Positions 1 through 8,717 of a stretch of DNA of 64,000 bases are shown here, one piece after another. The notes below the pieces were generated by a model. The model was not told the DNA's origin, ran no database searches, and saw only the letters and a list, made by a program, of their open reading frames with translations. A program made the position numbers and the translations under genes. Within the stretch, counting starts at the first letter, position 1, and each line of letters opens with the position of its first letter. The DNA comes from Salinimicrobium sp963709775 (GTDB lineage Bacteria > Bacteroidota > Bacteroidia > Flavobacteriales > Flavobacteriaceae): the NCBI GenBank assembly GCA_963709775.1, contig CAVPXS010000003.1:1-64000 (forward strand), in the 5' to 3' direction.

Positions 1-1046
1 CATTATCTGCATAATCCCACAACTTGGGTTGCTGAGTTTGGCCAAAAGTAATTTCCTCTTCAAAAATGTCTTTTCCAACTATACATCTAATTTCCTCTTC
101 TTCTTGCTCTCTAATTCTTTTTTTACAGCATCAAGATCATCGTATTGCTCATAAAATAAGGTTGCAATTGGAGAGCTAAGGGAATTATCTTCCTTAATCA
201 TCAAAATTCCATTTTCCAGCATATTAAACTCACTCATTAAATAAACAGCTTTATTATAATCGTAATTATTAGCGTATTTCGCCTTATTTATAATTGGGTG
301 CCAGCTGTATACACACTCAAAAAAGGCATTAAAATCATAATCCTGTGGGACATATAATTTGGAAACGTTTCTACAGCCCAAACCATAGTATCTAAAATGT
401 CTTCGGCCAGGGAAGAGAGCTCTTCAGGCGTTTCCTCGCCGGTAAGAACAGCAACCGAATTCCGGTTCTTTCTTATGATTGAAGGCTTTCCGGCGAAATA
501 ATATTCGAAGTATCTTGAGGTATTATTACTGCCGGTGGCAATAACAGCATCGTAATTTGTCATTTTTGAAGCCCCGTCGGCAGAGTCGGGGAGGATCTCA
601 ATTTTCTCCTTCCATTCGGGAGCAATAGCCTTAAGATAATCGGCAATGACGGGTAGTAGCAGTTTGTCATTCGAGGATTGCTTTACCAGCACCTTGTGAC
701 CACTCACCAAAACCGAAATAAAATCATGGAAACCGACCAGAGGAATATTCCCGGCCATAATGATCCCCACTGTTTTGGGTTTCACATCCTCAAATTCATA
801 TTGAGAAAGCCATTTTTGAAGATTTTCTCTGGTAAGGGCCTCGCTCCATTGTTCCATGGAAAAAAGTACATTTTCCAGAGTGAACCAGCCGTTGTGATGC
901 ACCGAAACTTCAATCTTTTCCTTCAGTAGATCAAAATAGGGATCATTATGCTGCAGGCTTTCATCTTTTTCAATTCCCGATCTTTTGAACTGTTTTAAAA
1001 ATCGTCCAAGGTTCTCCAACCTTTCCATACGCTGCTCGATTGTCAT
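1..1046 (-). CDS. acyl-CoA reductase (LuxC family), frameshifted twice and cut by window edge
   Basis: The protein starts at 1046 (MTIEQRMERLENLGRF) and shows the LuxC-like NAD(P)-dependent aldehyde dehydrogenase fold, with the stretches GIIMAGNIPLVGFHDF and VIATGSNNTSRYFEYYF. LuxC-type enzymes reduce fatty acyl-CoA or acyl-ACP to the aldehyde. The frame breaks at the A/T run at 394-397: the expected YYGLGCRNVSKLYVP continues one frame over. It breaks again at the seven-T run at 118-124, after which IRCIVGKDIFEEEITFGQ and QQPKLWDYADN run off the left edge. Adding one base to each homopolymer restores one continuous conserved protein with no other stop. I therefore treat this as a real gene with consensus errors rather than a pseudogene. 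It diverges from the ferredoxin gene. Family call fairly sure; substrate unknown. Confidence 0.75.
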
Positions 1047-1053
1047 CTCCTTA

Positions 1054-1085
1054 TTTGTTTAAGAACTGATTTGGCTTTAAATTTG
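1054..1085 (+). promoter_or_regulatory. Bacteroidota-type promoter upstream of the ferredoxin gene
   Basis: TTTG at 1054-1057, 20 nt, then TAAATTTG at 1078-1085. This matches the Bacteroidota -33 TTTG / -7 TAnnTTTG consensus with normal spacing. A start of transcription near 1092 would leave a leader of about 20 nt before the ATG at 1111. Confidence 0.6.
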
Positions 1086-1110
1086 TGCAAATTTAGAATA
1101 AAAATAACCT

Positions 1111-1461
1111 ATGGCAATTATAATAACCAACGAATGCATCAACTGTGGTGCCTGTGAACCAGAATGCCCTAATACAGCAATATATGAGGGTGCAGATGAC
1201 TGGAGATATGCAGACGGAACAGATCTTAGTGGCGACATAGTTTTGCCTAATGGAAAAGCTACGAATGCCACCGAGGCACGCGAACCACTTAGTGATGAGA
1301 TCTACTATATAGTGCCCGATAAATGTACCGAGTGTGTTGGTTTTCACGATGAACCGCAGTGTGCAGCAGTATGCCCGGTGGATTGTTGTGTGCCCGATCC
1401 TGCCAATGAGGAAACTCAGGAACAACTTATTTCCAAGCAAAAATTTATGCATAACGATTAA
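1111..1461 (+). CDS. 2x[4Fe-4S]-type ferredoxin
   Basis: A 116-residue cytoplasmic ferredoxin. The N-terminal motif CINCGACEPECP (from residue 9) gives CxxCxxCxxxCP. A second set, CTECVGFHDEPQCAAVCP, follows about 75 residues later, so two cubane clusters of the YfhL/bacterial 8Fe type are expected, separated by an acidic insert. It carries single electrons for reductive steps; the partner is not identified. The adjacent divergent acyl-CoA reductase may be functionally linked, but that is inference. The ATG at 1111 is well placed behind a promoter match, and a bidirectional terminator follows. Family call secure. Confidence 0.9.
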   Translation: MAIIITNECINCGACEPECPNTAIYEGADDWRYADGTDLSGDIVLPNGKATNATEAREPLSDEIYYIVPDKCTECVGFHDEPQCAAVCPVDCCVPDPANEETQEQLISKQKFMHND

Positions 1462-1479
1462 CCCGTCATGAAAGGGTAT

Positions 1480-1514
1480 AAAAAAAGACCTGCAAATTTT
1501 GCAGGTCTTTTTTT
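1480..1514. terminator. bidirectional intrinsic terminator
   Basis: Near-perfect inverted repeat with arms AGACCTGCAAA / TTTGCAGGTCT, flanked by an A run on the left and a T run on the right. It lies between the convergent ferredoxin (+) and FKBP (-) genes and can end both transcripts. Confidence 0.85.
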
Positions 1515-1533
1515 ATACAGAAAATTGTTTCAA

Positions 1534-1962
1534 TTACTTGATCTCAACCACTTCAAGGTCAAAAATAAGGTCTTTTCCTGCCAATGGGTGATTCCCATCA
1601 ACAACAATTGAATTTTCTTTTACTTCTTTTACCACAAGGTTCATTTCGCGACCATCGGGGCTTTTTGAAACCAATCCCATTCCTGGCTCTGGCTTAATTT
1701 CTTCAGGTAACTGGCTTTTATCAACTTCCTGAATCAATTCTTCTCTTGGAGCACCATAAGCTTCTTCAGATGGAATTTCAACGGTTTTCTTTTCATTCAC
1801 TTTCATATCAAGTAAACCTTTTTCAAATCCCGGGATAAGTTGTCCCTGTCCCATTGTGAATTCGATTGGTTCTCTTTCCAAAGAACTGTCGAAGACCTGT
1901 CCATCGGTAAGTTTTCCGGTGTAGTGTACTTTTACAGTGTCATTTTCTTTAACCTGACTCAT
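1534..1962 (-). CDS. slyD: FKBP-type peptidyl-prolyl isomerase, SlyD-like
   Basis: The 142-residue protein opens with VKVHYTGKLTDGQVFDSS and IEFTMGQGQLIPGFEKGL, the FKBP core of SlyD-type proline isomerases. An inserted flap (about residues 70-120, containing AYGAPREELIQEV) matches the IF chaperone domain. The C-terminus returns to the FKBP fold (HPLAGKDLIFDLEVVEI). Unlike E. coli SlyD it lacks a His/Cys-rich metal-binding tail, as is common in Bacteroidota. No signal peptide, so a cytoplasmic folding helper is expected. Transcription ends at the shared hairpin at 1480-1514. Upstream (1963-2246, about 280 nt) I see no gene and no clear promoter. Confidence 0.88.
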   Translation of the reverse strand: MSQVKENDTVKVHYTGKLTDGQVFDSSLEREPIEFTMGQGQLIPGFEKGLLDMKVNEKKTVEIPSEEAYGAPREELIQEVDKSQLPEEIKPEPGMGLVSKSPDGREMNLVVKEVKENSIVVDGNHPLAGKDLIFDLEVVEIK

Positions 1963-2246
1963 AATAAATTTTTTATCAATTAAATATTTGGGAAATGGGA
2001 ATCAAACAGAAAATAAAAAGGAAGGACCTTAACAGCGCTGAGAAATATCTCATTTCGAAAGTGCAAAGATACCATTTATAAGATGGACCACCAAAGAATG
2101 ACCTCCTTAGTCTTTTATTTCTGAAAAATATTCCGCGTTAAAGAAAATAATCAGAAAAAAAAGAAGTTTTACCCGTAGTTTCACATTCTCTCTTAAAGAA
2201 GGGTTAAGACTGAAGCCTATAATTGTAAAACGCTTATTTTTTTGGT

Positions 2247-2696
2247 ATGTTGGTAATTATGTTCTCTATAAAAACTTTTTTTAAGTTCCTGGTACTGCCG
2301 CTTATCCTTATGACCACTTTGGAAAGTTGTAATGAACCTGAAGCTGAAAAGTACAATTTTGAAGAATGGCAAAAGATATCTGTTACTGCTTCTGCATATA
2401 ATTCGCTAAAGCAGCAGGGGGAAGGAAATCCTCTTATCACGGCCTGGGGAGATACTTTAAAGCCCGAGGTGCAGTCTATTGCCGTTTCGAGGGATCTTAT
2501 AAGAAAGGGACTAAAGTATAATACTCCTGTAAAAATCGAAGGTTTTGAAGGAGTGTTTATTGTAAATGATAAAATGCACCCAAGATGGAGAAATAAAATC
2601 GACATCTATATGGGCATCGATAGAGAAAAAGCCCTTAAGTGGGGTAGAAGAAAAGTAGAAATAGCCTTTCCCGAAAAAGATGAAACGGGAAAATAA
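2247..2696 (+). CDS. 3D-domain lipoprotein
   Basis: About 149 residues. A hydrophobic N-terminus ends in a lipobox-like LESC near residue 28, so a lipoprotein is expected. The mature part carries a 3D-like (three-aspartate) double-psi barrel: ASAYNSL, AWGDTLKP, then VNDKMHPRWRNKIDIYMG. Domains of this type occur in cell-wall lytic transglycosylases and related proteins (MltA/YorM-like). It may act on peptidoglycan in the periplasm, but substrate and activity are not shown. A second ATG at 2259 is an equally good start. It is followed after 12 nt by the PAP2 gene, so the two probably share a transcript. Confidence 0.7.
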   Translation: MLVIMFSIKTFFKFLVLPLILMTTLESCNEPEAEKYNFEEWQKISVTASAYNSLKQQGEGNPLITAWGDTLKPEVQSIAVSRDLIRKGLKYNTPVKIEGFEGVFIVNDKMHPRWRNKIDIYMGIDREKALKWGRRKVEIAFPEKDETGK

Positions 2697-2708
2697 AACT
2701 GACTATAA

Positions 2709-3473
2709 ATGGTACAAGGTTCAAAAAAGTACATTAATGAATTTGTTGAGTTTTATAAAAAACATGTTACCTGGAAAAATCCGGATTTTCCGTTTTATCT
2801 ATTAATCTTTTTTGCCTTTTTAGTCTTCGTTCTGGGCACCAACCTTTTTGTGGATTTGACCGAAAAAGTGCAGGGGGAAACCATTGATAACTTTGACAAC
2901 AGGATAACAGACTATGTAACTTCTTTTCGAACCCCCGCTCTCAATCAATTTTTTCAATTCGTAACAGATCTGGGTGATGTTTACGCTTATTTTATTGCAA
3001 CAACGATCGCCGCCATCTTTTTCTTTTTCAAACTCAAGAACAAGAAATTCATCCTACAACTGCTGGGAGTGGTGATCTTATCGGCTCTTGCCAATATGGC
3101 CTTAAAAGAAGCTTTTAATCGCGCCAGGCCTACTATTGAACATATGGTTGTAGTTGAATCTCTAAGTTATCCCAGCGGGCACGCCATGAGTGCAATGGCC
3201 TATTACGGTTTCCTTATTTATTTAGTTTTTCATATTAAAATGAATAAATGGCTCAGGTTCTTTCTCACCCTTTTATTTTCTGCACTAATCTTCTTCATTG
3301 GTTTAAGCAGGGTCTATCTCGGCGTTCATTTCCCATCGGATGTTGCAGGAGGGTTTGTGGCAGGATTAATATGGATTGCATTCTGTATAGTTCTTTTTAA
3401 TATCATTGATCTTCTACGGCAAAGAAAGGTGCGTAGCAGAATGGAAGAGGAGGAGAATCTTGAAACAGAGTAA
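2709..3473 (+). CDS. PAP2-family membrane phosphatase
   Basis: This 254-residue integral membrane protein has the three PAP2 signature motifs: KEAFNRARP (KxxxxxxRP, about residue 137), YPSGHAMS (PSGH, about 155) and SRVYLGVHFPSD (SRxxxxxHxxxD, about 200). Several hydrophobic segments surround them. The family includes undecaprenyl-pyrophosphate, phosphatidylglycerol-phosphate and lipid A phosphatases; which lipid is used here cannot be told. It sits directly after the 3D-domain lipoprotein gene, so an envelope or cell-wall role is likely. The highly charged C-terminal tail (RMEEEENLETE) is cytoplasmic. Motifs complete, so it should be active. Confidence 0.85.
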   Translation: MVQGSKKYINEFVEFYKKHVTWKNPDFPFYLLIFFAFLVFVLGTNLFVDLTEKVQGETIDNFDNRITDYVTSFRTPALNQFFQFVTDLGDVYAYFIATTIAAIFFFFKLKNKKFILQLLGVVILSALANMALKEAFNRARPTIEHMVVVESLSYPSGHAMSAMAYYGFLIYLVFHIKMNKWLRFFLTLLFSALIFFIGLSRVYLGVHFPSDVAGGFVAGLIWIAFCIVLFNIIDLLRQRKVRSRMEEEENLETE

Positions 3474-3490
3474 AATTTCTTATATTTTTG
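3460..3490 (+). promoter_or_regulatory. Bacteroidota-type promoter inside the end of the PAP2 gene
   Basis: TTG at 3460-3462, 20 nt, then TATTTTTG at 3483-3490. Spacing and -7 element match the phylum consensus. It would start transcription near 3496, ahead of the ATG at 3545, giving the CPBP gene its own promoter within the preceding reading frame's 3' end. Confidence 0.45.
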
Positions 3491-3544
3491 TTAGCGTGCT
3501 AAAGCTTCTTGTTCATAATTTTTATCTTTTCTGCAAATCCGGCA

Positions 3545-4177
3545 ATGAATCTTAAGATCGTCTACAATTCTGCAGCATTCATGGTTGTGGAATTTATAGT
3601 TTTTTATATTTTCTTTCCTTTCCTGGTCAATGCATTTCTTGATGGATGGTATAAGATCATTCCCCTGGTACTTATTGCGGTTTTTTTCCTCTTCCTGTTG
3701 CTGTTAGATCCAAAATTTGACAGGAGGGTACTTACCAGGTTCAAAAAAGACTACCTGGGAAAAAGTATTGCCAGAATGCTTATTATTACTGTATTACTTG
3801 TATGGTTTACGTTCTGGATTTTTCCTGAATTGTTCTTCTTATATCCTGTAGAAAATTTTAAAAGCTATGCGATAACTTTCTTCTTGTATCCCCTGGCTTC
3901 GGTTTTCCCTCAGGAGATCATTTACAGGGTTTACTATTTCCACAGGTATCATAAAGTAGTGCCGGAAAAATATCTGCTGATGTTAAGCAATGCGATCGTT
4001 TTCGGTTTGACACATTTCATCTATGACAATTGGGTTGCACCAATTGCAACCTTTCTCGCCGGCTGGATTTTTATCTATAATTATTATAAGACAAGGAGTT
4101 TGCTCAACGTGAGCCTGGAACATTACTTCTATGGTTTAATCATGTTTACCATAGGTTTTGGATACTTCTTCCAATAG
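3545..4177 (+). CDS. CPBP-family intramembrane metalloprotease-like protein
   Basis: A multi-spanning membrane protein of about 210 residues. Three conserved CPBP/Abi motifs are visible in order: PQEIIYRVYYFHRY (normally EExxxR), FGLTHFIYDN (the second-motif His) and SLEHYFYG. The first motif has Gln-Glu instead of Glu-Glu, a common variant in the Bacteroidota subfamily, so catalysis is plausible but not certain. These proteins cleave peptide bonds within the membrane, for example prenylated CaaX-like substrates or bacteriocin-immunity targets. The frame is open back to a TTG at 3509. I chose the ATG at 3545 because it follows the promoter match with a reasonable leader. Confidence 0.7.
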   Translation: MNLKIVYNSAAFMVVEFIVFYIFFPFLVNAFLDGWYKIIPLVLIAVFFLFLLLLDPKFDRRVLTRFKKDYLGKSIARMLIITVLLVWFTFWIFPELFFLYPVENFKSYAITFFLYPLASVFPQEIIYRVYYFHRYHKVVPEKYLLMLSNAIVFGLTHFIYDNWVAPIATFLAGWIFIYNYYKTRSLLNVSLEHYFYGLIMFTIGFGYFFQ

Positions 4178-4186
4178 AAAAGATTA

Positions 4187-4321
4187 TTAGATACCCAAAT
4201 TGGAGAGGAGCCACCAAAGAATAATAAAAACGATTATGGTTCCAAAACAACCACAACCGGTTTTACCTCCAAGTTTTTTTGCACCCCAGCCCGCCAATAG
4301 GGCTCTAATAATCTTTCTCAT
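4187..4321 (-). CDS. small conserved membrane protein (44 aa)
   Basis: A 44-codon frame starting MRKIIRALLAGWGAKKLGG, with one transmembrane helix (FGTIIVFIILWWLLSNLGI) at its C-terminus. The basic N-terminus followed by a Gly/Cys-rich stretch (GKTGCGCFG) and a Trp-rich helix resembles a short family I recall from Flavobacteriaceae. Function unknown. It lies between two plus-strand genes and ends 10 nt past the end of the CPBP gene. No RNA gene competes for the space. The remainder up to 4445 holds no further gene that I can see. Confidence 0.5.
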   Translation of the reverse strand: MRKIIRALLAGWGAKKLGGKTGCGCFGTIIVFIILWWLLSNLGI

Positions 4322-4445
4322 AGCAATTTTTCTTTCAATCAAAAATAGAAGGTCCATTGCTATGAGCCAACAGGTTTAGGATATCTTTAATTAGTTTCCA
4401 TAAAAGCTTACTAAAAAAGAAAATTGCTATCTTGAAAAGAAAAAC

Positions 4446-5276
4446 ATGAAATATTTTATTCTACTCATTACTTTCTGCGGAATGACTGCGATAGGGCAGG
4501 AGCAAACTAATACTCCTGAAATAAAATTACCCGGTTTTAGCCACCCCGAATCTGTAATCTTTGACGAAGAGACCGACTATTTTTATGTCTCTAATATGGG
4601 AGACAGGACCGAAGGAGATGGATTTATCTCAAGGATCTCAAGAAAATGGCAAGATCAGGAGCATACCTGGATCTCCGGATTAAATGATCCCAAAGGTTTA
4701 CTTGTTAAAGGAGATCGCCTTTATGTTACCGATGTCAAACACCTCATTGAAATGGATTTAAATTCCGGGGAGATTCTTCAACGAATTCCTGTTGAAGGTG
4801 CAGAATCTCTTAATGACCTTGCCATGGATGAAGAAGGAAATGTATTCTTTTCAGATCTTGCCAAGAGCAGCATATATAAAATGAATGAAGAGGGAGAAAT
4901 TGAAGAGTGGCTTAATAATCCTGAGCTGGAAAAACCAAACGGTTTATTTCTTACCCCCGAGTATGTACTTGTCGCTGCCTGGGGAGAAGATCAAAATGGG
5001 AACATTCTTAAAGTTGACCGCAGCACTAAAGAAATTACACGGATTTCAAAGAAGGGCATCGGTAATATGGATGGAATTCAGTCAAAAGGGAACGGAGAAT
5101 ATTATGTTTCAGACTGGGCTACGGGAAAGATCTATACTATTGATCTGGAAGGAAATCTAACAGAAGTACTTGCTTCAGAAAAAAGTTCCGGAGACATCCT
5201 GTATCTCGAAAATGACAACAAACTATACCTCCCAATGAACCATCAAAATGAGTTGTGGATCTACAATATGAATTAA
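4446..5276 (+). CDS. secreted SMP-30/NHL-like beta-propeller protein
   Basis: Residues 1-17 form a signal peptide (MKYFILLITFCGMTAIG). The mature protein consists of repeated propeller blades with VIFDEETDYFYVSNM, LYVTDVKHLIEMDL, LAMDEEGNVFFSDL and YYVSDWATGKIYTID. This pattern is typical of SMP-30/gluconolactonase/strictosidine synthase-like six-bladed propellers. Members are lactonases or ligand-binding proteins; metal ligands cannot be assigned with confidence here. It is probably periplasmic or surface-exposed. The stop codon overlaps the end of the convergent ACT-like gene by 4 nt, leaving no terminator between them. Confidence 0.7.
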   Translation: MKYFILLITFCGMTAIGQEQTNTPEIKLPGFSHPESVIFDEETDYFYVSNMGDRTEGDGFISRISRKWQDQEHTWISGLNDPKGLLVKGDRLYVTDVKHLIEMDLNSGEILQRIPVEGAESLNDLAMDEEGNVFFSDLAKSSIYKMNEEGEIEEWLNNPELEKPNGLFLTPEYVLVAAWGEDQNGNILKVDRSTKEITRISKKGIGNMDGIQSKGNGEYYVSDWATGKIYTIDLEGNLTEVLASEKSSGDILYLENDNKLYLPMNHQNELWIYNMN

Positions 5277-5920
5277 GAAGATTTGATCTCATTCATGAGC
5301 AAAAATGCCTGATTTAGATATTCTTTTTCCAGGAAAAGCGTGAAATAATTGGAGGTTGAAATGATCTCATAAACAGGGATTCCTTCATAAGCCAGGAGCT
5401 TAAAAATATAAAAATAAAGTCCCACTGTTTTGGTGTTCTTCTCGGGCAGGGCAATGGTGATAGACGAAAGTTCTTCTGAAATACTAACGAGCTGTTCCTC
5501 TTTAAAAATTTTCTCGATCAACGGCTGCAGGCTGGTAGAGACCAGAAAATTACTTTCCTGAAAGTTGCTTGAATAGTTTAGAAAAATACCTGTTTGATCT
5601 TTGATCTCGTGTAGCAATTCGGCTTTTCGAGCAACAATATTTTGAGAATTAAGGTAGGTGTATTCTGTAATTCCCGATCGCACGATCATGTCCCCCAGCT
5701 CCCTGAAATTTTTTGTGGTGAACTTACTTCTCTTGGGATGATAACGCCGAAGGGCCATAATAATAGAACCTTGTTTTACCGGTTTCCTCATCTCCTTTTC
5801 AACCTGTGGTTGCAAATCAACAGCCAGGGAACTAAAGTTTATAATATTTCGGGCCAAAGCATCATCCAGAAAAGGCTGGTGTTTTATAATGTCATGCACA
5901 CACGTACTGATCGTCTTCAT
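5273..5920 (-). CDS. ACT-like protein paired with aspartate kinase
   Basis: A 215-residue cytoplasmic protein. Residues 1-65 look helical and may form a small helix-turn-helix-like domain (KGSIIMALRRYHPK; compare KQGSIIMALRR). From about 80 onward there are two ACT-like segments; the second (VSISEELSSITIALPE, then GIPVYEIISTSNYFTLF) closely resembles the regulatory ACT repeats of aspartokinases. It diverges from the aspartate kinase gene across about 100 nt, so I infer a regulator or separate amino-acid-sensing subunit of that enzyme. A -7-like element, CAAAGGTA (TACCTTTG on the minus strand) at 5944-5951, lies close upstream. Function unproven; the neighbourhood is the main clue. Confidence 0.55.
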   Translation of the reverse strand: MKTISTCVHDIIKHQPFLDDALARNIINFSSLAVDLQPQVEKEMRKPVKQGSIIMALRRYHPKRSKFTTKNFRELGDMIVRSGITEYTYLNSQNIVARKAELLHEIKDQTGIFLNYSSNFQESNFLVSTSLQPLIEKIFKEEQLVSISEELSSITIALPEKNTKTVGLYFYIFKLLAYEGIPVYEIISTSNYFTLFLEKEYLNQAFLLMNEIKSS

Positions 5921-6018
5921 TGTTAAATAATATACAATTTGTTCAAAGGTATAAAAAAGATGTGATTTTTTTTAATGCCTTGGATTCATCTTGTAATTAT
6001 GCAGCTTCAATTGGAAGT

Positions 6019-7347
6019 ATGAAAATTTTAAAATTTGGTGGAACTTCTGTTGGCTCTGCGGAAAGCATTCGTAATGTCAAAGAAATTATAAGAGGTCAAA
6101 AAGGCCGCAAAATCGTGGTGGTTTCAGCCATGTCTGGTGTCACCAATAAGCTGGTAGAAATTGCTGAGGCTCAAAAGAGCGGTAATGAACAGCAGGTAGA
6201 AGGATTAATGCTTGAAATAAAGCTGAAGCACCTGCAACTTATTGAAGAACTTATAGAAAATAAGGAAACTAAAAAACTTACCGAAAACCTCTTCCTCGAA
6301 TTATATATGCAACTAGAGGAAACCCTGCAGCACAAACCATTATCTGAAGCTGCGGTGATCACCTTTGGCGAAACTTTTTTAAGCCTCATTTTTTCTCAAT
6401 TCCTGGAAGAGCAGGGAGTTTCCAATACTTTGTTGGATGCTAAAGATTTTATGCATGTTTCAAATGTGGAAAATCCCGAGGTCCAAACAGTTCAGGAACT
6501 CCTGAAAACAACGCTAAAACGTGAAGTAACTTCCGAAGTTTATATCACGCAGGGTTTTATAAGAATAGATCGAAATAAGAATATTAGTACCCTTAAGCGC
6601 GGAGGCAGTGATTACACGGCTACGATCATAGGTGCTGCTGTAAATGCAACCGAGGTACAGATCTGGACAGATATTGATGGTTTCCACAACAATGATCCAA
6701 GATTTGTAGATCATACTCAGGCTCTTACGCATCTAACTTTTGAAGAAGCTGCAGAGCTTGCTTATTTTGGAGCAAAGATCCTGCATCCACAAACTGTTTC
6801 TCCAGTGAAGGAGAGGAATATCCCTATTTACCTGAAGAACACTTTTACACCTGAAGCTCCCGGCACCTGCATTTCTTCCAAAGTCCACGGCAGCGGATTA
6901 AAAGCTATTTCAGCCAAAGACGGGATCACAGCTATAAAGATCAAATCCAACAGGATGTTGATGGCGCACGGATTCCTAAAAAAGATCTTCGATGTGTTTG
7001 ATAAGCATGAAACGGCGATCGATATGATCACGACTTCAGAAATTGCGATTTCCCTTACCATTGATGACACACAAAATTTAGATAAGATCCTTTACGAACT
7101 GGACGAATACGGAGAAATTACTGTTGATTCAAATCACAGTATTATTTGTGTGGTAGGCGAGGGGGTGATCAATGATCACGAGACATTCAGGCTTTTTGAG
7201 TTGCTCAATGACCTGCCGGTGAGGATGATCTCTTACGGCGGAAGCAGCAATAACATTTCCCTGCTGGTCGACACCAAAAATAAAGTGCAGGCATTACAAC
7301 TGCTGCACCACAAACTCTTTGAAGGAAAAATATTGAAGAAGACCTAG
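6019..7347 (+). CDS. lysC: aspartate kinase
   Basis: This enzyme phosphorylates L-aspartate with ATP, the first step to lysine, threonine, methionine and diaminopimelate. The kinase domain begins KFGGTSVGSAESIRNVK; further signatures are VVSAMSGVTNKLVEIAE, LKRGGSDYTATIIGAAV and WTDIDGFHNNDPR. Two C-terminal ACT repeats begin about residue 295 and include GFLKKIFDVFDKHETAIDM and LPVRMISYGGSSNNISLLV, typical of feedback-controlled monofunctional enzymes. The reading frame is open from 5920, but the ATG at 6019 places the conserved MKILKFGGTS at the N-terminus, so I chose it. Length (442 aa) is normal. A strong hairpin follows at 7385. Confidence 0.9.
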   Translation: MKILKFGGTSVGSAESIRNVKEIIRGQKGRKIVVVSAMSGVTNKLVEIAEAQKSGNEQQVEGLMLEIKLKHLQLIEELIENKETKKLTENLFLELYMQLEETLQHKPLSEAAVITFGETFLSLIFSQFLEEQGVSNTLLDAKDFMHVSNVENPEVQTVQELLKTTLKREVTSEVYITQGFIRIDRNKNISTLKRGGSDYTATIIGAAVNATEVQIWTDIDGFHNNDPRFVDHTQALTHLTFEEAAELAYFGAKILHPQTVSPVKERNIPIYLKNTFTPEAPGTCISSKVHGSGLKAISAKDGITAIKIKSNRMLMAHGFLKKIFDVFDKHETAIDMITTSEIAISLTIDDTQNLDKILYELDEYGEITVDSNHSIICVVGEGVINDHETFRLFELLNDLPVRMISYGGSSNNISLLVDTKNKVQALQLLHHKLFEGKILKKT

Positions 7348-7384
7348 TTGCTCATTTTGAGTTGTTAGTTTATTTGTTTGGATT

Positions 7385-7415
7385 GAATCGCCCGTTTTTA
7401 CGGGCGATTCTTATT
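7385..7415 (+). terminator. intrinsic terminator after aspartate kinase
   Basis: Arms GAATCGCCCG / CGGGCGATTC around a six-base loop, followed by TTATTTTT on the plus strand. The stop codon of the convergent glycosyltransferase gene falls in the loop, so on the minus strand the hairpin overlaps coding sequence. Confidence 0.8.
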
Positions 7416-8642
7416 TTTAGCCTCTATGTACTTCGACAAATATTTTGTGCTGCTAAGGCTATGATGCTTCAACATAAGACCGGTAAAATTGGAATTCCTG
7501 TGCTGTTCAAGTTTTTCTGAAATTTCCTGAAGTTTCTCCCGCAATCTTTCCCGATGTACTTCTTCTGAAAAATTGGATTTTAATATCTCAAATCCATTCT
7601 CCTGAGCTTCTTTCCATTCTTTTTCATTTTCATACAGTCTTACTGCAGCTTCGGCAAAAGCGGTGGGATCATCGGCTGTTGCTCCATTCCAGGGGAGGTT
7701 TCCTGCCATACCTTCCACACCAACAGCCGAGGTGACAGTAGGGGTTCCTACTTGCATGGCATCTGTGAATTTTCCTTTAATTCCGGCACCAAAACGTATG
7801 GGAGCCAGCAGGACTCTTGCTTTTTCAATTTCAGTTTTTGCCGAAGCAGCTCTTCCGTGAACAAGAAATCCTTCTTTTTCATTGTGTAACTCCAGGATCT
7901 GCTGCGGAATATAGGCTCCAAAAATGTGAATTTTTGCCTCTTTCATTTTTTCCCTGATTAGTGGCCAAACTTCTCTTTTGAGCTGTAGAACAGCATCTTT
8001 ATTGGGTTCATGTAAAAAATTGCCTATGCTTATGAAATCCCTTCGCTCTTCAAAAGCTAAGAGCCGGCTTTTCTTTCCTTCTGATACCTGCTTTAGCATA
8101 AAAGGCAAATAAAACAGCAGGTTTTTAGGTACTCCAAAGGTTTCTGCGAGCAGTTCCATTTCGGTGGGAGAAATGATGAGGCTAAGATCGCACCTGTAGA
8201 TGCTGGCAATTTCCCGTTTGGCCACATCAGAAAAGAGAAGGGAAGGAGTAAGTTCATTTCCGGTTTTTGCAGCTTCATGCCGGGCTTTCCGCAGAAAATG
8301 CAGATCTTCTGTATCCAGAATTCTAATTGCTTCAGGACAAACTTCAGCCACTCTCCAGCCAAATTGTTCTTCCATCATAAACCTGTCAAAAATGACAATT
8401 TCGGGAGAGATTTTTTTCAGGAAAACATCAAAACTTTCATTGTTGAGTTCGATCTTTTCCGAAGTAATTCCGAGGGAAGAGAGATCGGCCATGAATTCTG
8501 TTTTTGCAGCCGTGGAGGCGAAGGTGATGGAAAACCCTTCAGCAAGAAAGAATTCCAGCAGCTGCATCATTCTTGCACCGGCCGCCGAGGATTTTGGTTC
8601 GGGCCATACATAACCTATAACTAAAAGTTTCTTTTGAGACAT
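7398..8642 (-). CDS. GT-B glycosyltransferase (GT4-like)
   Basis: The 414-residue protein begins KKLLVIGYVWPEPKSSAAGARM, the N-terminal Rossmann domain of GT-B enzymes with a donor loop. The C-terminal half contains ISIGNFLHEPNKDAV and LLAPIRFGAGIKGKFTDAM followed by VGTPTVTS, the typical nucleotide-sugar-binding region of GT4-like transferases. No signal peptide or membrane span is apparent, so it acts in the cytoplasm, probably on glycans of the cell surface or on secreted proteins; sugar and acceptor are unknown. It stands alone between convergent lysC and the divergent Gre-factor gene. The last residues (KNKNRP) overlap the lysC terminator hairpin. Confidence 0.75.
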   Translation of the reverse strand: MSQKKLLVIGYVWPEPKSSAAGARMMQLLEFFLAEGFSITFASTAAKTEFMADLSSLGITSEKIELNNESFDVFLKKISPEIVIFDRFMMEEQFGWRVAEVCPEAIRILDTEDLHFLRKARHEAAKTGNELTPSLLFSDVAKREIASIYRCDLSLIISPTEMELLAETFGVPKNLLFYLPFMLKQVSEGKKSRLLAFEERRDFISIGNFLHEPNKDAVLQLKREVWPLIREKMKEAKIHIFGAYIPQQILELHNEKEGFLVHGRAASAKTEIEKARVLLAPIRFGAGIKGKFTDAMQVGTPTVTSAVGVEGMAGNLPWNGATADDPTAFAEAAVRLYENEKEWKEAQENGFEILKSNFSEEVHRERLREKLQEISEKLEQHRNSNFTGLMLKHHSLSSTKYLSKYIEAKNKNRP

Positions 8643-8717
8643 ACGCCAAAATTAACAGGATTTAATACAATTTTTGAATTGTGCGGGTAATTTGTGACCT
8701 TTAATAAAAAGAGAACT

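Noticed and set aside
678..929. Plus-strand open frame of 83 codons inside the acyl-CoA reductase.
   Set aside because: Antisense shadow of a conserved gene.
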